Notes: generated from the letters alone by a model not told the origin. 64,000 bases of DNA from Neisseriaceae bacterium (GCA_017991555.1 JAGOQM010000013.1:1-64000); one strand, 5' to 3'. Positions 24,782 to 34,308 are shown, counted from the first letter of the stretch. Numbers and translations: made by a program.

Positions 24782-25879
24782 ATGAGTGTGGATAAATTAT
24801 TATTACTGTTTCGAACTGAGTTGAAGGCCTTATTGGCGGTTAATCACTCCGATCGAAAGTGGGATATGCCCCTAATTGCGGCTTTGGCCTCGGGGATTCC
24901 TTTGTTGATTGGCGTGTATTTTGGGCGGTTTGACTATGGGCTGATCGCCACCTTAGGGGGGCTGGTGTTTTTGTATTTACCGCCCACGCCGGTGTGGCAC
25001 AAAATGATGATCATGATGGCGGTGTCGTTTGGCATGATTTTGTGCTTTACCGCTGGGCTTTTAAGCCAGTTTTTAATTGTGTTTTCGCCCTTGGTCATCG
25101 GCGTGATGGCGCTGTTGGTGACGTTTGTGACTCGCTATTATTCGATTGGCCCACCGGGCAGCATTTTCTTGGTGATGGTTGGGGCCATGCCGATTTACAT
25201 GCCCATTGGCATTGAGGCATTGCCTACCTATGTGGGCTTGCTGACGTTAGGCTGCGTGCTGTCGTGCGTGTTGGCTTTTTTATACAGCATGGCCACCATC
25301 CATGTGGCCAAGCGCCCGCCTAAAAATACCAGTCCGCTCTTGGTCAGTGGCTTGGCGCTGGATGAGTTGGTGGTTGACGCGTTGATCGTGGGGGTGTTCA
25401 CCGGCTTTTCTTTGTGGGTGGCACAAAGTTTGGGCATGTTGCGGCCTTATTGGGTGCCGATTAGTTGCTTGGCCATCCTACAGGGCATGAATTTTCAGGC
25501 CATTTGGCATAAGCAGGTGCACCGCATCGTGGGCACCATGCTGGGGCTGGTGTTGGCGTGGTGCTTGCTAAAAATCTCGCTGCAACCCTGGCAAATTGCG
25601 ATCATGATGATGGCGCTGACCTTTACCATTGAAACCGTCGTGGTGCGCCATTACACCACGGCAGCGATTTTTTTTACGCCGCTGACCATTTTTTTGGCGG
25701 AGGCCGGCAGTAAGGGGCTGATTCCAGTAAACAGCCTGATTGCAGCGCGGTTTTGGGACACGGTGTTGGGGAGCATCATTGGGTGTATTGCGGGCCTGTG
25801 CCTGTTTCATCAGCCCCTGCGTGCCTGGCTCAAAACCTTGTTGCACCGGTTACAATGGGCGCGGCAAAAGGGCGCTTGA
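24782..25879 (+). CDS. FUSC-family inner-membrane protein
   Basis: A 365-residue protein with about ten hydrophobic segments in two blocks (roughly residues 28-175 and 190-340), the layout of the fusaric acid resistance / aromatic acid exporter (FUSC_2) family. The repeated block structure, with a GLIATLGGL segment early and a WVPISCLAIL segment in the second block, fits. Such proteins are thought to export aromatic or weak acids; the substrate here is unknown. AAAAGG lies about six bases before the ATG. A short 5' hairpin (24730-24753) is present. It is divergent from the magnesium operon and shares its long intergenic region. Confidence 0.8.
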   Translation: MSVDKLLLLFRTELKALLAVNHSDRKWDMPLIAALASGIPLLIGVYFGRFDYGLIATLGGLVFLYLPPTPVWHKMMIMMAVSFGMILCFTAGLLSQFLIVFSPLVIGVMALLVTFVTRYYSIGPPGSIFLVMVGAMPIYMPIGIEALPTYVGLLTLGCVLSCVLAFLYSMATIHVAKRPPKNTSPLLVSGLALDELVVDALIVGVFTGFSLWVAQSLGMLRPYWVPISCLAILQGMNFQAIWHKQVHRIVGTMLGLVLAWCLLKISLQPWQIAIMMMALTFTIETVVVRHYTTAAIFFTPLTIFLAEAGSKGLIPVNSLIAARFWDTVLGSIIGCIAGLCLFHQPLRAWLKTLLHRLQWARQKGA

Positions 25880-26034
25880 GCGCTGGTGTGGCGTGAAGGT
25901 GACATAAAATAAGCAATCAATTCAAGCCTGGTCCCAAAGGCTTAAAATAAATAAGTCTTATTCGTATTTAGTCTTTGCTAAAAGATATTCCGCTTAAGTA
26001 TGATGGGTGTTTTTTATCTTACTTGGGTGACGTT

Positions 26035-26613
26035 GTGAATCAATATACGGTGATGGGTTTGGGCTGGGCGTTAAGCGTGTTAACCGGTTGTGCGTCGTTG
26101 ACGACGGATAAAATGCAGCCGATTAAGGTGGAGGCTTTTGATGCGCAAGGCAACAGTATTAAAGGCGCAAAGTGTGCGTTACAAAACAGCGCCGGCACTT
26201 TTTACAGTGAAACCCCCAATATGGCCTACGTGCGCAAAGCCGCAGGGGCGTTGGTGGTGACGTGTACCGAGCCTAAGGCTGAGGCGATTGCGGATGGGGT
26301 GTTAACTTCTCGCGTGGGTGGGGCGGTGTTTGGTAATATTTTATTCGGTGGCGGCATCGGGGCCATCGTGGATACGGCCAGCGGCGTGGCCTATAACTAT
26401 CCAGAGTGGGTACAGCTGATGGTCAACCAAACGTTTTACTTTGATCGCAAGCATCATACGGATGGCCAGCCGACCCCTGCCTACATTCAGGATGAGTCAG
26501 GCCAAAAAATCTTGGTGTCGGATCGTCAGGCTTTTTTACGGCCATTGCCGGTGAAAGAGGTGACTGAGGTGGCGGGCGGAGCAGAAAAAGCCCCCTTACA
26601 GCCTAAACCATAA
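26035..26613 (+). CDS. lipoprotein of unknown function
   Basis: The GTG start at 26035 gives a 192-residue protein with a short signal sequence ending in the lipobox LTGC, so the mature protein would be acylated and anchored in a membrane. A central glycine-rich stretch (GGAVFGNILFGGGIGAIVD, around residues 103-121) looks like a membrane-interacting or barrel-plug segment. I recognise no specific family. Alternative starts are an upstream ATG-like start at 25975 (too long for a lipoprotein signal) and an ATG at 26053. It ends at a long bidirectional terminator. Confidence 0.7.
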   Translation: MNQYTVMGLGWALSVLTGCASLTTDKMQPIKVEAFDAQGNSIKGAKCALQNSAGTFYSETPNMAYVRKAAGALVVTCTEPKAEAIADGVLTSRVGGAVFGNILFGGGIGAIVDTASGVAYNYPEWVQLMVNQTFYFDRKHHTDGQPTPAYIQDESGQKILVSDRQAFLRPLPVKEVTEVAGGAEKAPLQPKP

Positions 26614-26661
26614 TGGTTGTGGCTGTAAGGGCTTGATTGAGTTCAGGCCTGGAAGCATGAA

Positions 26662-26710
26662 CCACAAAAAAACCCTTAACGATGGTGGATGGTTAAGGGT
26701 TTTTTTGTGG
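26662..26710. terminator. bidirectional terminator between the lipoprotein and methyltransferase genes
   Basis: A perfect 19-bp inverted repeat (26662-26680 with 26692-26710) carrying A and T runs in its stem. Confidence 0.92.
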
Positions 26711-26714
26711 GCGT

Positions 26715-27473
26715 TTAAGCCTGGGCTTGTATCACCAAAACGTCGGTGTTAAAGGTGCCCTCAGGCTGGATGGCAAAGTAGTCTCTGACTTCGTTGCCCA
26801 TCGCCTGCTGTAAGGCCAAAATGGCGTCTTGCATGACCTTTGGGGTGCGCATGCGGGTGACCCAAGATTGAAACTCTAGGGTGAGTTTTTGGGTGTGCTG
26901 TTGCTGTACCTGTAGGCCGGCTTCGCCCAGCAGGCGAGCCCATTCGGCGACTGAATAATCGCGCACGTGGCTGGGGTCGCGTAACACTTCAACGGTTTGT
27001 AAGTAGGTGTCTAAAAGGGGCAGGCCAGGGGCGCAAACGTCGATGAACACGACTTGGCCGCCGGGTTTTAACACCCGCTTGATTTCTCGCAGCGCTTGGC
27101 CCACGTCTTGCCAGTGATGGGCAGAGTAGCGGCTGAAGACAAAGTCAAACGTCGCGGCGGTAAAAGGCAGCTGCTCGGCCATGCCTTGCGCGGTCACGAT
27201 GTTGCTCAAACCTTTGTCCTGTGCGGCTTGCGCCACCACTGTGAGCATGTCGTTGGCTAGGTCGTAGGCGGTGACTTCGGCCACTCGGGGCGCCACGTGA
27301 AAGCTGACGTGGCCTGCGCCACAGCCTAAGTCCAGTACGCGTGCCTGCGGGTGGGGGGTGACGAGGGCTTGTAGTTGGGCAAATTCAGCGCCTTGGGCGT
27401 GAACGTTGCTGTTTAAATAGGCATTGGCCTGTTCGCCAAATTGGCGCGTGACCACTTGCTGATGGTTTTTCAT
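26715..27473 (-). CDS. class I SAM-dependent methyltransferase (UbiE/YafE-like)
   Basis: A 252-residue methyltransferase of the UbiE-like Methyltransf_11 group. Motif I is VLDLGCGAGHVSF near residues 46-58, the acidic residue that binds the ribose is in VTAYDLAND, and motif post-I/II reads FDFVFSRYSAHHW near residue 111. It resembles E. coli YafE. The substrate is unknown. AGGATGATCC precedes the ATG. The gene is transcribed alone toward the shared terminator at 26662-26710. Confidence 0.82.
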   Translation of the reverse strand: MKNHQQVVTRQFGEQANAYLNSNVHAQGAEFAQLQALVTPHPQARVLDLGCGAGHVSFHVAPRVAEVTAYDLANDMLTVVAQAAQDKGLSNIVTAQGMAEQLPFTAATFDFVFSRYSAHHWQDVGQALREIKRVLKPGGQVVFIDVCAPGLPLLDTYLQTVEVLRDPSHVRDYSVAEWARLLGEAGLQVQQQHTQKLTLEFQSWVTRMRTPKVMQDAILALQQAMGNEVRDYFAIQPEGTFNTDVLVIQAQA

Positions 27474-27890
27474 GGATCATCCTAATCATATTCAATCATT
27501 CGTAAAGCTTCTTAAAGCGCTTTAACTTAGTTATAACATGTTCAAACGAAAAATAGCGCTCAGGGAGGGGGTTTTAGTCAGTTTGTCTGGTTAAAATCAT
27601 GCAGTAAATCACTGTCATACTTCAATAGCGTGTATAGTCATTGGCTTACGTTGCTGATCAGCAATGTGCGTACTGTGTTCACACCGATCTGGTTTCATGC
27701 CCCAGCTTTTTGTTTCTGCCCGTTTAGGCCATTGGCGGCACACTTCTTTGGGTCAGCTTTAGTAGACGGCGCTGGCCGCTTAACGGCGACCGCTGTTTGA
27801 ATCACCTTATTTGCCCACCCACCGCCGCGTTTCGCCCCGCTTAATTGCCTGATTCTGAATGAGCGCGCAGACGTCTGGCAAGGAACCCCC
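27474..27890. other. intergenic region with a 14-bp palindrome
   Basis: About 417 bases between divergent genes. A perfect palindrome TTGCTGATCAGCAA lies at 27651-27664 and could be an operator for the glycosyltransferase gene. No gene or RNA is recognised. Confidence 0.4.
27651..27664. promoter_or_regulatory. 14-bp palindrome, possible operator
   Basis: TTGCTGATCAGCAA is a perfect palindrome in the intergenic region before the branching glycosyltransferase. No regulator is assigned. Confidence 0.35.
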
Positions 27891-28757
27891 ATGATTGCCT
27901 ATTTGCTTTTGGTTCATCAATACCCCAACCAGTTTAAAAAACTGTTTCAGGCCATCCATCATGCCGATAACGTTTACTTGATTCACGTGGATAAAAAAAC
28001 CGACGAGTCCGTATTCAATGAAATTGAGGCCTTTTTAAGCGACTATGGCAACGCCCACCTCTTAGAGCGCAAGGTCACTAACCGCGGCGGCTATAGCCTC
28101 GTCGACGCAGAGCTCAGGGGCATAGAGACGTTGCTTAAGCTCAGTATGAAATGGCAATACTTTATTAATCTTAGTGGGCAAGACCTGCCGCTGCAAAGCC
28201 AGCAGGCCATTTATACTTTTCTAAAAGCTCATCCCCACACCGATTTTATGGGCCTGACCGATCAGCGGGCCTTAAGGCCGGATACGCTGCACCGTATTGA
28301 ACACTATGTGTTTGAGACGGGGGCCAACATCACCTCGGTGGGGCCGACCCGGCAACACAGTTATTTGAGCGATGTCACCCCCTATATTGGCAGTAAGTGG
28401 ATGATTTTAAGCCGTAAGTTCTGTGATTTTGTCGTGCGCCACCCCGACGTCGATCGCTTTAAAACGTTTTATAAAAATACGTTCATGGCGGATGAAGGGT
28501 TTTTCCAAACCGTGTTGATGAATACAAGCTATCGGCAAGAAGCCGTGGTTGAGGATGATTTAAGAGAAATTGAGTGGTTGCCGGCCGAGGGCGATGCACC
28601 GCCTCGACCTCGGATCTTGGGCCTGGCCGATGAGGCAATGCTGGCCCAGAGCGAGCGTCTGTTTGCCCGTAAGTTTGATGAAACGATTGACGCCGACATC
28701 ATTGAGCAGCTGTCTCAACGAATGATTCAGGCGAATAAGCTGCCACAACAAGCTTAG
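27891..28757 (+). CDS. beta-1,6-N-acetylglucosaminyltransferase-like (core-2/I-branching family) glycosyltransferase
   Basis: A 288-residue protein of the GT14 'Branch' family. It starts MIAYLLLVHQYPNQFKKL, the usual N terminus, then HVDKKTD near residue 35 and NLSGQDLPLQ near residue 94, which are the diagnostic blocks, with the acidic DEGFFQTVLMN segment near residue 206. It is probably a cytoplasmic or membrane-associated transferase that adds a sugar branch to a surface polysaccharide or lipooligosaccharide; donor and acceptor are unknown. AAGGAA lies about seven bases before the ATG. It is flanked by unrelated genes and has its own terminator. Confidence 0.85.
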   Translation: MIAYLLLVHQYPNQFKKLFQAIHHADNVYLIHVDKKTDESVFNEIEAFLSDYGNAHLLERKVTNRGGYSLVDAELRGIETLLKLSMKWQYFINLSGQDLPLQSQQAIYTFLKAHPHTDFMGLTDQRALRPDTLHRIEHYVFETGANITSVGPTRQHSYLSDVTPYIGSKWMILSRKFCDFVVRHPDVDRFKTFYKNTFMADEGFFQTVLMNTSYRQEAVVEDDLREIEWLPAEGDAPPRPRILGLADEAMLAQSERLFARKFDETIDADIIEQLSQRMIQANKLPQQA

Positions 28758-28793
28758 GCGGCCCTCGCGCTGATGTGCCGTCGTTTACACGCC

Positions 28794-28823
28794 AAAACCA
28801 CCCGTCTTAATGGGTGGTTTTTT
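28794..28823 (+). terminator. terminator of the branching glycosyltransferase gene
   Basis: AAAACCACCC / GGGTGGTTTT stem with an eight-base loop and T run. Confidence 0.88.
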
Positions 28824-29043
28824 GTGATTCTGAGCGGGCGCTGGCTGTCGCGTCCTTACCACGGAATTCATCTATATACATTGAAACTATTTTAAATCAT
28901 TGATTTAAATCGAGATCAGCATAAACTGGTTATTGCCTTGGTTTATGCTCGTGTGGTTTGTTGAGGGTGGGCAGGGGCGGCAGCACAATGTGGGTGCAAT
29001 GGTTTGGATGAATCATCATAATAATGACCAGTGGAGAAACCTT

Positions 29044-30066
29044 ATGTGTACCAGAACCCTTTTTGTTGGTGAGCACCAAATGGTGATCACCGGTCGTAAT
29101 ATGGATTGGAAGGAAGACATGTCGACCAATCTGTGGGCTTTTCCCGCCGGCATGCAGCGTGATGGTGCGGCAGGGGCGCATTCGATACGGTGGGTGTCTA
29201 AGTATGGCAGCGTTGTGGCTTCGGCCTACGAGGCCTGCAGTACCGATGGCATGAATGAAAAAGGATTGGTGGCGAGCCTGTTGTACCTGGCCGAATCAGA
29301 CTACGGTGCGCAGACGCCAGGGCGGGCCCAGTTAGTCATTGGGGCTTGGGCACAATACGTTTTGGATCTGTTTGCGACCGTGGCCGAGGCGGTGGCGGCG
29401 CTGCGGGCCGAACCGTTTCAGCTACAGGCGCCCGATTTACCAACCGGTCAGCATTCAACCCTACACCTGGCGCTATCCGACTCCAGCGGCGATTCCGCCA
29501 TTTTTGAATACATTGATGGGCGTTTGAGCATTCACCATGGCAAGCAGTATAAGGTTATGACCAATTCGCCGACCTACGACAAGCAGATTGCCCTGAATGA
29601 GTATTGGGCAGGCATTGGGGGGCTGGCTTTTTTACCCGGCACCAATCGCGCCGCCGACCGTTTTGTGCGGGCATCTTTTTTGTTGAATGCAGTGCCTAAA
29701 ACTTTAGCGCCTCAGTATTTGGGGGCGATTCCCAAACAGAGCTTTGATCATCAAGCCATGGCTGAGGTGTTGAGCATACAGCGTGCGGTCAGCGTGCCCT
29801 TGGGCATCAGCACGCCAGAAGAGCCCAATATTTCCTCCACCATTTGGCGTTCGGTGAGCGATCAAAAAAACCTGGTCTATTATTTTGATTCCGCGACCAG
29901 TCCAAATACGTTCTGGGTGTCGTTGGGGAATCTAGACTTTAAACCTGGGGCGCGGGTGCGTAAGTTGCAAATTCAACATGGCGAGATTTTTGCGGGGGAG
30001 GTGGCGCCTCATTTTAAAGAGGCGCCGCCGTTTTCGTTTGAAATACAGCCGCCAGCAGAGGCTTAG
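29044..30066 (+). CDS. linear amide C-N hydrolase (choloylglycine hydrolase family)
   Basis: A 340-residue Ntn-hydrolase. The start at 29044 gives Met-Cys, and removal of the methionine would expose C2 as the N-terminal nucleophile, as in bile salt hydrolases and penicillin V acylases. Family features include R/N in TGRNMDW near residue 18 and the N-rich MTNSP segment near residue 179. GGAGAAACC lies directly upstream; an open frame starting at 28933 would bury the nucleophile and is rejected. There is no signal peptide, unlike several Gram-negative penicillin V acylases. Substrate is unknown: an amide such as an acyl-homoserine lactone, penicillin V or a conjugated bile acid is possible. Confidence 0.88.
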   Translation: MCTRTLFVGEHQMVITGRNMDWKEDMSTNLWAFPAGMQRDGAAGAHSIRWVSKYGSVVASAYEACSTDGMNEKGLVASLLYLAESDYGAQTPGRAQLVIGAWAQYVLDLFATVAEAVAALRAEPFQLQAPDLPTGQHSTLHLALSDSSGDSAIFEYIDGRLSIHHGKQYKVMTNSPTYDKQIALNEYWAGIGGLAFLPGTNRAADRFVRASFLLNAVPKTLAPQYLGAIPKQSFDHQAMAEVLSIQRAVSVPLGISTPEEPNISSTIWRSVSDQKNLVYYFDSATSPNTFWVSLGNLDFKPGARVRKLQIQHGEIFAGEVAPHFKEAPPFSFEIQPPAEA

Positions 30067-30098
30067 GGTTCTTTTAGTGCCGAATCGGGGCCTAACCG

Positions 30099-30875
30099 CT
30101 AGGGCAGTGCCTGGCCGTTAGGCCCATAGTTTTGACCGTCTACGGTGATGCTTTCTATGGTTAGGGCGTAATCTTCAAAGCCAAAAATAGCGGGCAAATA
30201 GCCCACGTCTACGGCGAGGCCATAGCGGCTGTGTTTTTTGCTGGGCAGGCTAATGAGCTGAATCGCCATTTCGATGCTGTCGCGACCAGTGGCCCGAATC
30301 GTGCGCTCGATGCTCAGCGTTTCGGGTCGATGGCTTTGCACTTCGCCCTTGCCCGTGGCCAGCTGAAACGGGGCGGCCATCACGCCTTGGTTGAGGCTGA
30401 GTTGCCAAGCCAGGCTAAAGGGGTCGAAGGCTTGGCCTGGCATGGGCGTGATGCTGGGGGCGGCGTTGGCCTTGCCTTGCCGAATTTCTTGTTTTTGATG
30501 GTCAAAAATGGTTTGAGCGTAAGGCTGGTCATTGCGAATGTCTTCAAATCGTTCGGGTTTAAATTGGTTGTTGATGAGGGTGCCGCTGCTGCGTAACATG
30601 ATTTTTCGAAAAGGAATGTTGGCGGTGACGGTGATTTGATACCGATCCTGCTGGCGTTGTAGCTGCATGGTGGTGGGGAAGAGGCCAATATAGCGTAGCG
30701 TGGCCGACTGCTGTGGAAACAGCGTGCGCTGGGCTGCTGGTGCCACCATTTCGGCGTGTTCAACGATTTCTGTCCAGCCGGTGGGGGTGGCCGTGGCGGT
30801 ATTGGCTAAGAGGCCTGCGCTCAGTAGGGTCAGGACTGTAGTGGTGGCGATGGCACGGTTGGGCAGGGGCAACAT
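30099..30875 (-). CDS. DUF3108 domain periplasmic protein
   Basis: A 258-residue exported protein. The start at 30875 gives a typical signal peptide with a hydrophobic core ATTTVLTLLSAGLLA and a probable cleavage after ATA near residue 29. The remainder is beta-rich and matches the DUF3108 layout (Y.I...ANIPFRKIMLRSSG...L.....KPERFED). Function is unknown in the family. A start at 30923 would add 16 residues before the signal. The gene stands alone and converges with the hydrolase gene at 29044. Confidence 0.72.
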   Translation of the reverse strand: MLPLPNRAIATTTVLTLLSAGLLANTATATPTGWTEIVEHAEMVAPAAQRTLFPQQSATLRYIGLFPTTMQLQRQQDRYQITVTANIPFRKIMLRSSGTLINNQFKPERFEDIRNDQPYAQTIFDHQKQEIRQGKANAAPSITPMPGQAFDPFSLAWQLSLNQGVMAAPFQLATGKGEVQSHRPETLSIERTIRATGRDSIEMAIQLISLPSKKHSRYGLAVDVGYLPAIFGFEDYALTIESITVDGQNYGPNGQALP

Positions 30876-31054
30876 GGGCAAACTCGCAGGTGGATTCGGC
30901 GTGTGGCAATGGCCATCAGCCAAGGCTTGTGGGTAGGGGCCAATGATGAATTTATTTAATCATATAGCCTGATTTAAGCCATTATTCATCAGCGGCAGAA
31001 TGGTGTAAGGTATGTTTTAAACAGGATTCATCATATCAGAATAAAGGATGTTTT

Positions 31055-31957
31055 ATGACAACGAGCCCACAATTAATTTCCGTTCGACGTGCTGTGTTGG
31101 GCGAAGGTTTAGGCATTGATCGGGCGTTGCCAAGCCGACAGCTACGGACCATTGGCGCCTGGTGTTTTTTAGATCATTTAGGGCCAGTTCGGGTTCAAAA
31201 TGGGCAAGGGGGCATCGACGTCGGGCCTCATCCCCACATTGGCCTGCAAACGTTTACCTGGATGATTAAAGGCCACATTTGGCATCAGGACAGCCTTGGC
31301 TTTAAGCAGCTAATCTCGCCCAAGCAGGTGAACCTGATGACCTCTGGTGAGGGCATCGTGCACACCGAAGAAACCCCGGCCGACACTCAAGACGAGCTGT
31401 TGCATTCGGTGCAGCTGTGGATTGCTTTGCCAGAAGGGCATAAGCACATTGGGCCTGCGTTTGAGCATTACCCCGAGCTGCCGCAGTTTCAGCACGATGG
31501 CGTCGACATAATTTTATTGGTGGGCAGCCTGTTGGGGCACACCTCTCCAGTACGGCTACATTCAGCTCTGTTGGCGACCGAGCTGTACGCCACCGAGGCC
31601 AAAACCGTGCGCCTGCCTTTGCAACCCGAGTTTGAATATGGGGTGATGGTGTTAGAGGGGCAGGCCGATGTGAATGACACCCTGAGCCTAGACAATCAAA
31701 CGCTGGTGTATTTGCCCGTCGGTGGCGACAGCTTGACCCTACGCTTGGGGGCGAATACGCGGGTGTTTGTGCTGGCGGGTGAGCCCTTGGCGCAGTCGCC
31801 TTTGCTGTGGTGGAACTTTGTGGCGGATGATCATGAAACGGTGGCGGCAGCGCGCGAGGACTGGGTCAGTGGCGCGCCCAGGTTTGGTGACGTGGTTGGT
31901 TACGCCGGCGAGCGCATGGCGGCCCCCGAGCTGGTGGGGCGGCTGAAGCGCAAATAA
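31055..31957 (+). CDS. pirin family protein
   Basis: A 300-residue cupin-type protein. The four metal ligands of pirin are present as H59, H61, H103 and E105 (PHPHIGLQ and GIVHTEE). The N-terminal cupin contains the pirin signature; the second cupin is more divergent. Bacterial pirins can act as quercetinases or as regulators that bind pyruvate dehydrogenase; which applies here is not visible. The start is preceded by AAAGGATG. It ends at a hairpin terminator shared with the convergent cycA gene. Confidence 0.9.
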   Translation: MTTSPQLISVRRAVLGEGLGIDRALPSRQLRTIGAWCFLDHLGPVRVQNGQGGIDVGPHPHIGLQTFTWMIKGHIWHQDSLGFKQLISPKQVNLMTSGEGIVHTEETPADTQDELLHSVQLWIALPEGHKHIGPAFEHYPELPQFQHDGVDIILLVGSLLGHTSPVRLHSALLATELYATEAKTVRLPLQPEFEYGVMVLEGQADVNDTLSLDNQTLVYLPVGGDSLTLRLGANTRVFVLAGEPLAQSPLLWWNFVADDHETVAAAREDWVSGAPRFGDVVGYAGERMAAPELVGRLKRK

Positions 31958-31971
31958 AGGCCTTCATGATT

Positions 31972-32008
31972 AAAAAAACCGCCCGGTGTTGCGCCGGAGC
32001 GGTTTTTT
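31972..32008. terminator. bidirectional terminator between the pirin gene and cycA
   Basis: An inverted repeat with an A run, AAACCGC-CCGG / CCGG-GCGGTTT, and a T run. Confidence 0.85.
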
Positions 32009-32013
32009 GTGGC

Positions 32014-33387
32014 CTAGAGCCGACGGTTACGGCGGACCAAAATGTAGCATAAGCCCAGCAGAATAAACCACAGGGGCGTGTAGATCAGGGCTTCTCGGGT
32101 GTCCGGTTCTAAGCTTAATAAGCCCAGCACAGCGGCAAAAAAAGCCAGTACCACCCAGCACATCACGACGCCGCCGGGCATTTTATACACCGACTGCTGG
32201 TGGCGATCACGGTGCTGTTTTCGATAGGCCAGATAGGCAATCAAAATCATCGACCAAACAAAAATAAACAGAATGGCCGAAATGGTGGTGACCACGGTAA
32301 AGGCGCCCATGATGCTGGGCATGAGCGACAGCACCGCATAGGCCAGCGCAATGCACAGACAGGAGAAGATCAGCCCGTTAGCGGGCACGTGTAGGCGCGA
32401 CAGCTTGCCAAATAGGGCGGGGGCGGCCTTTTTTTGGGCCAGGCCAAACATCATGCGGCTGGTTGAAAATACGCCGCTGTTGGCGGAGGAGGCGGCTGAG
32501 GTCAGCACCACGAAGTTCACCAGACTGGCGGCAAAAGGGATGCCGATCAGGACAAACATTTCGACAAAGGGGCTGCGGTCCGCCGCGACCTGGTGCCAGG
32601 GGGTGACCGACATGATGACGATTAAGGCCAGCACGTAGAAGACAATGATGCGGATGGGAATCGCGTTAATGGCGCGCGGCAGCGTTTTTAACGGATTTTT
32701 GGTTTCGGCGGCGGTGGTGCCCACCAGCTCGATGCCCACGAAGGCAAAAATGGCGATTTGGAAGCCGGCAAAAAAGCCCACGGCGCCGCGGGGGAACATA
32801 TTGCCGTCGTTCCAAACGTGGGCCAGCGACGCCACGGTGCCCGTTGGCGACTGAAAGCCGCTGAACATCAGGTACAGGCCGGTGATGATTAAGGCCACAA
32901 TGGCCACGATTTTGATCAGGGCAAACCAGAACTCCATTTCGCCAAACAGCTTCACAGCGACCAAATTTAGGGCCATAAAGGCCACCACGCAGGTCAAGAC
33001 GGGTATCCAAGGGTTGAGTTCGGGCCACCAAAAATGGGCGTAGCCGGCAATCGCAATCACGTCGGCCACGCCGGTGACCACCCAGCACAGCCAGTAGGTC
33101 CAGCCGGTGAAGTAGCCGGCCCAAGGGCCCAGAAGGTCAGACGAAAAGTCGATGAACGAGCGGTAGTTTAAGTTGGACAACAGCAGTTCGCCCATGGCCC
33201 GCATGACAAAAAACAGCATGAAGCCGATGGTCATGTACACAAAAATGATGGCGGGGCCGGCGAGGCTAATGGTTTTGCCTGAGCCCATGAACAGGCCGGT
33301 GCCGATAGCACCGCCGATGGCAATGAGCTGGATGTGGCGATTATCAAGGCCTCGTTTGAGGTCTTCTTGAGGGGTGGCAGTAGACAT
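32014..33387 (-). CDS. cycA: D-serine/D-alanine/glycine permease
   Basis: A 457-residue inner-membrane transporter of the amino acid-polyamine-organocation superfamily with twelve predicted helices. It is strikingly similar to E. coli CycA by eye: the block NRHIQLIAIGGAIGTGLFMG at residues 16-35, then GPWAGYFTGWTYW and FVGIELVGTTAAETK. CycA imports glycine, D-alanine and D-serine with protons, and D-cycloserine. It ends a few bases from a bidirectional terminator. Upstream is an almost 400-base intergenic region; I looked for a glycine riboswitch there and found none. Confidence 0.92.
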   Translation of the reverse strand: MSTATPQEDLKRGLDNRHIQLIAIGGAIGTGLFMGSGKTISLAGPAIIFVYMTIGFMLFFVMRAMGELLLSNLNYRSFIDFSSDLLGPWAGYFTGWTYWLCWVVTGVADVIAIAGYAHFWWPELNPWIPVLTCVVAFMALNLVAVKLFGEMEFWFALIKIVAIVALIITGLYLMFSGFQSPTGTVASLAHVWNDGNMFPRGAVGFFAGFQIAIFAFVGIELVGTTAAETKNPLKTLPRAINAIPIRIIVFYVLALIVIMSVTPWHQVAADRSPFVEMFVLIGIPFAASLVNFVVLTSAASSANSGVFSTSRMMFGLAQKKAAPALFGKLSRLHVPANGLIFSCLCIALAYAVLSLMPSIMGAFTVVTTISAILFIFVWSMILIAYLAYRKQHRDRHQQSVYKMPGGVVMCWVVLAFFAAVLGLLSLEPDTREALIYTPLWFILLGLCYILVRRNRRL

Positions 33388-33785
33388 GTTTTCTCCGTTT
33401 TAAACTGCACGGTCGGTGGTAGGGTGTCTATGTATAAAAGCAAGCTTTACTTAAATCATTTATAAATAGACGTTCAGTAGGATAGAGAGAAATAAAAACG
33501 ACCACAATGATTTTTTTATTTTAATATTTGTTTTACTCGAAAGGTTTTCATATAATCTTGATCATAAGGGTATTTTTAGACTTAGGCTGTCCTAGTCAAA
33601 TCGCTGGCAGGCGAGGACCTATAAGCTTTACGGCGTTTTTAAGATTAAATATTTTTTCAGAGGCGACTGTTTCTTACGGGTATCCAGCAGTTGTCTTTCT
33701 TTCCGATTCTGAGCCCGACTATGGCTGCGTGAGCAGCCTAGATTCTATTGTAAGTTGTTTAATTTTATAGACAGGATTGGTTGAT
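33388..33785. other. intergenic region between cycA and the DUF2165 gene
   Basis: About 400 bases of mostly AT-rich DNA contain divergent promoter space. Short inverted repeats such as GGCTGC-GTGA-GCAGCC (near 33724-33739) are present, but I recognise no gene or riboswitch. Confidence 0.45.
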
Positions 33786-34289
33786 ATGATGATGCGTTTA
33801 TCTAAGGCGCTGATGGTGTGTGCCATTGCGTTTTTCTCTACTCTCGTGGCTTTGGGTAATATGACTGATTACGAGACTAATTTTGCTTTTGTTCATCACG
33901 TGTTTGCGATGGACACGATTTTCCCTGATGCCAGGATTACTTATCGTGCGGTTCATAATGAGTTGATTCAAAACTTAGGTTATATAGGCATCATCAGTCT
34001 AGAAACATTGACCGCCATGCTGTGTTGGATTGGTGGATTTAAGCTGTTAAAAAACCTCAAGCAACCAGCCAAAGTATTTAATCGGCAAAAAAATGTGGCC
34101 ATTGCGGGTTTAACCCTAGGTTTTTTAACCTGGCAGGTCGCATTTATGTCGGTGGGCGGCGAATGGTTTGGTATGTGGATGTCAAAAGAGTGGAATGGTG
34201 TGCCAGATGCATTTCGGTTTTTTGTGACCATTTTATTGGTATTAATCTACTTGGTTCAGAGAGATGTAGATGAGGAAATGGTGTCTTAA
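33786..34289 (+). CDS. DUF2165 family small integral membrane protein
   Basis: A 167-residue protein with about four hydrophobic helices (residues 6-26, 62-84, 107-127 and 143-159). The NMTDYETNF segment near residue 26 and GGEWFGMWMS near 129 match DUF2165, whose function is unknown. The start is placed at the first of three consecutive ATG codons, with AGGA nine bases upstream; the ORF also reads three codons earlier from a TTG. It is followed by a compact terminator. Confidence 0.78.
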   Translation: MMMRLSKALMVCAIAFFSTLVALGNMTDYETNFAFVHHVFAMDTIFPDARITYRAVHNELIQNLGYIGIISLETLTAMLCWIGGFKLLKNLKQPAKVFNRQKNVAIAGLTLGFLTWQVAFMSVGGEWFGMWMSKEWNGVPDAFRFFVTILLVLIYLVQRDVDEEMVS

Positions 34290-34308
34290 AGAATCACCCT
34301 CATTTTTT

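Noticed and set aside
33528-33770. Plus-strand open frame of 80 residues before the DUF2165 gene
   Set aside because: No ribosome binding site, a weak start and no family; probably chance in the intergenic region.
33388-33785. Glycine riboswitch ahead of cycA
   Set aside because: None of the conserved glycine aptamer blocks could be found on the cycA strand.
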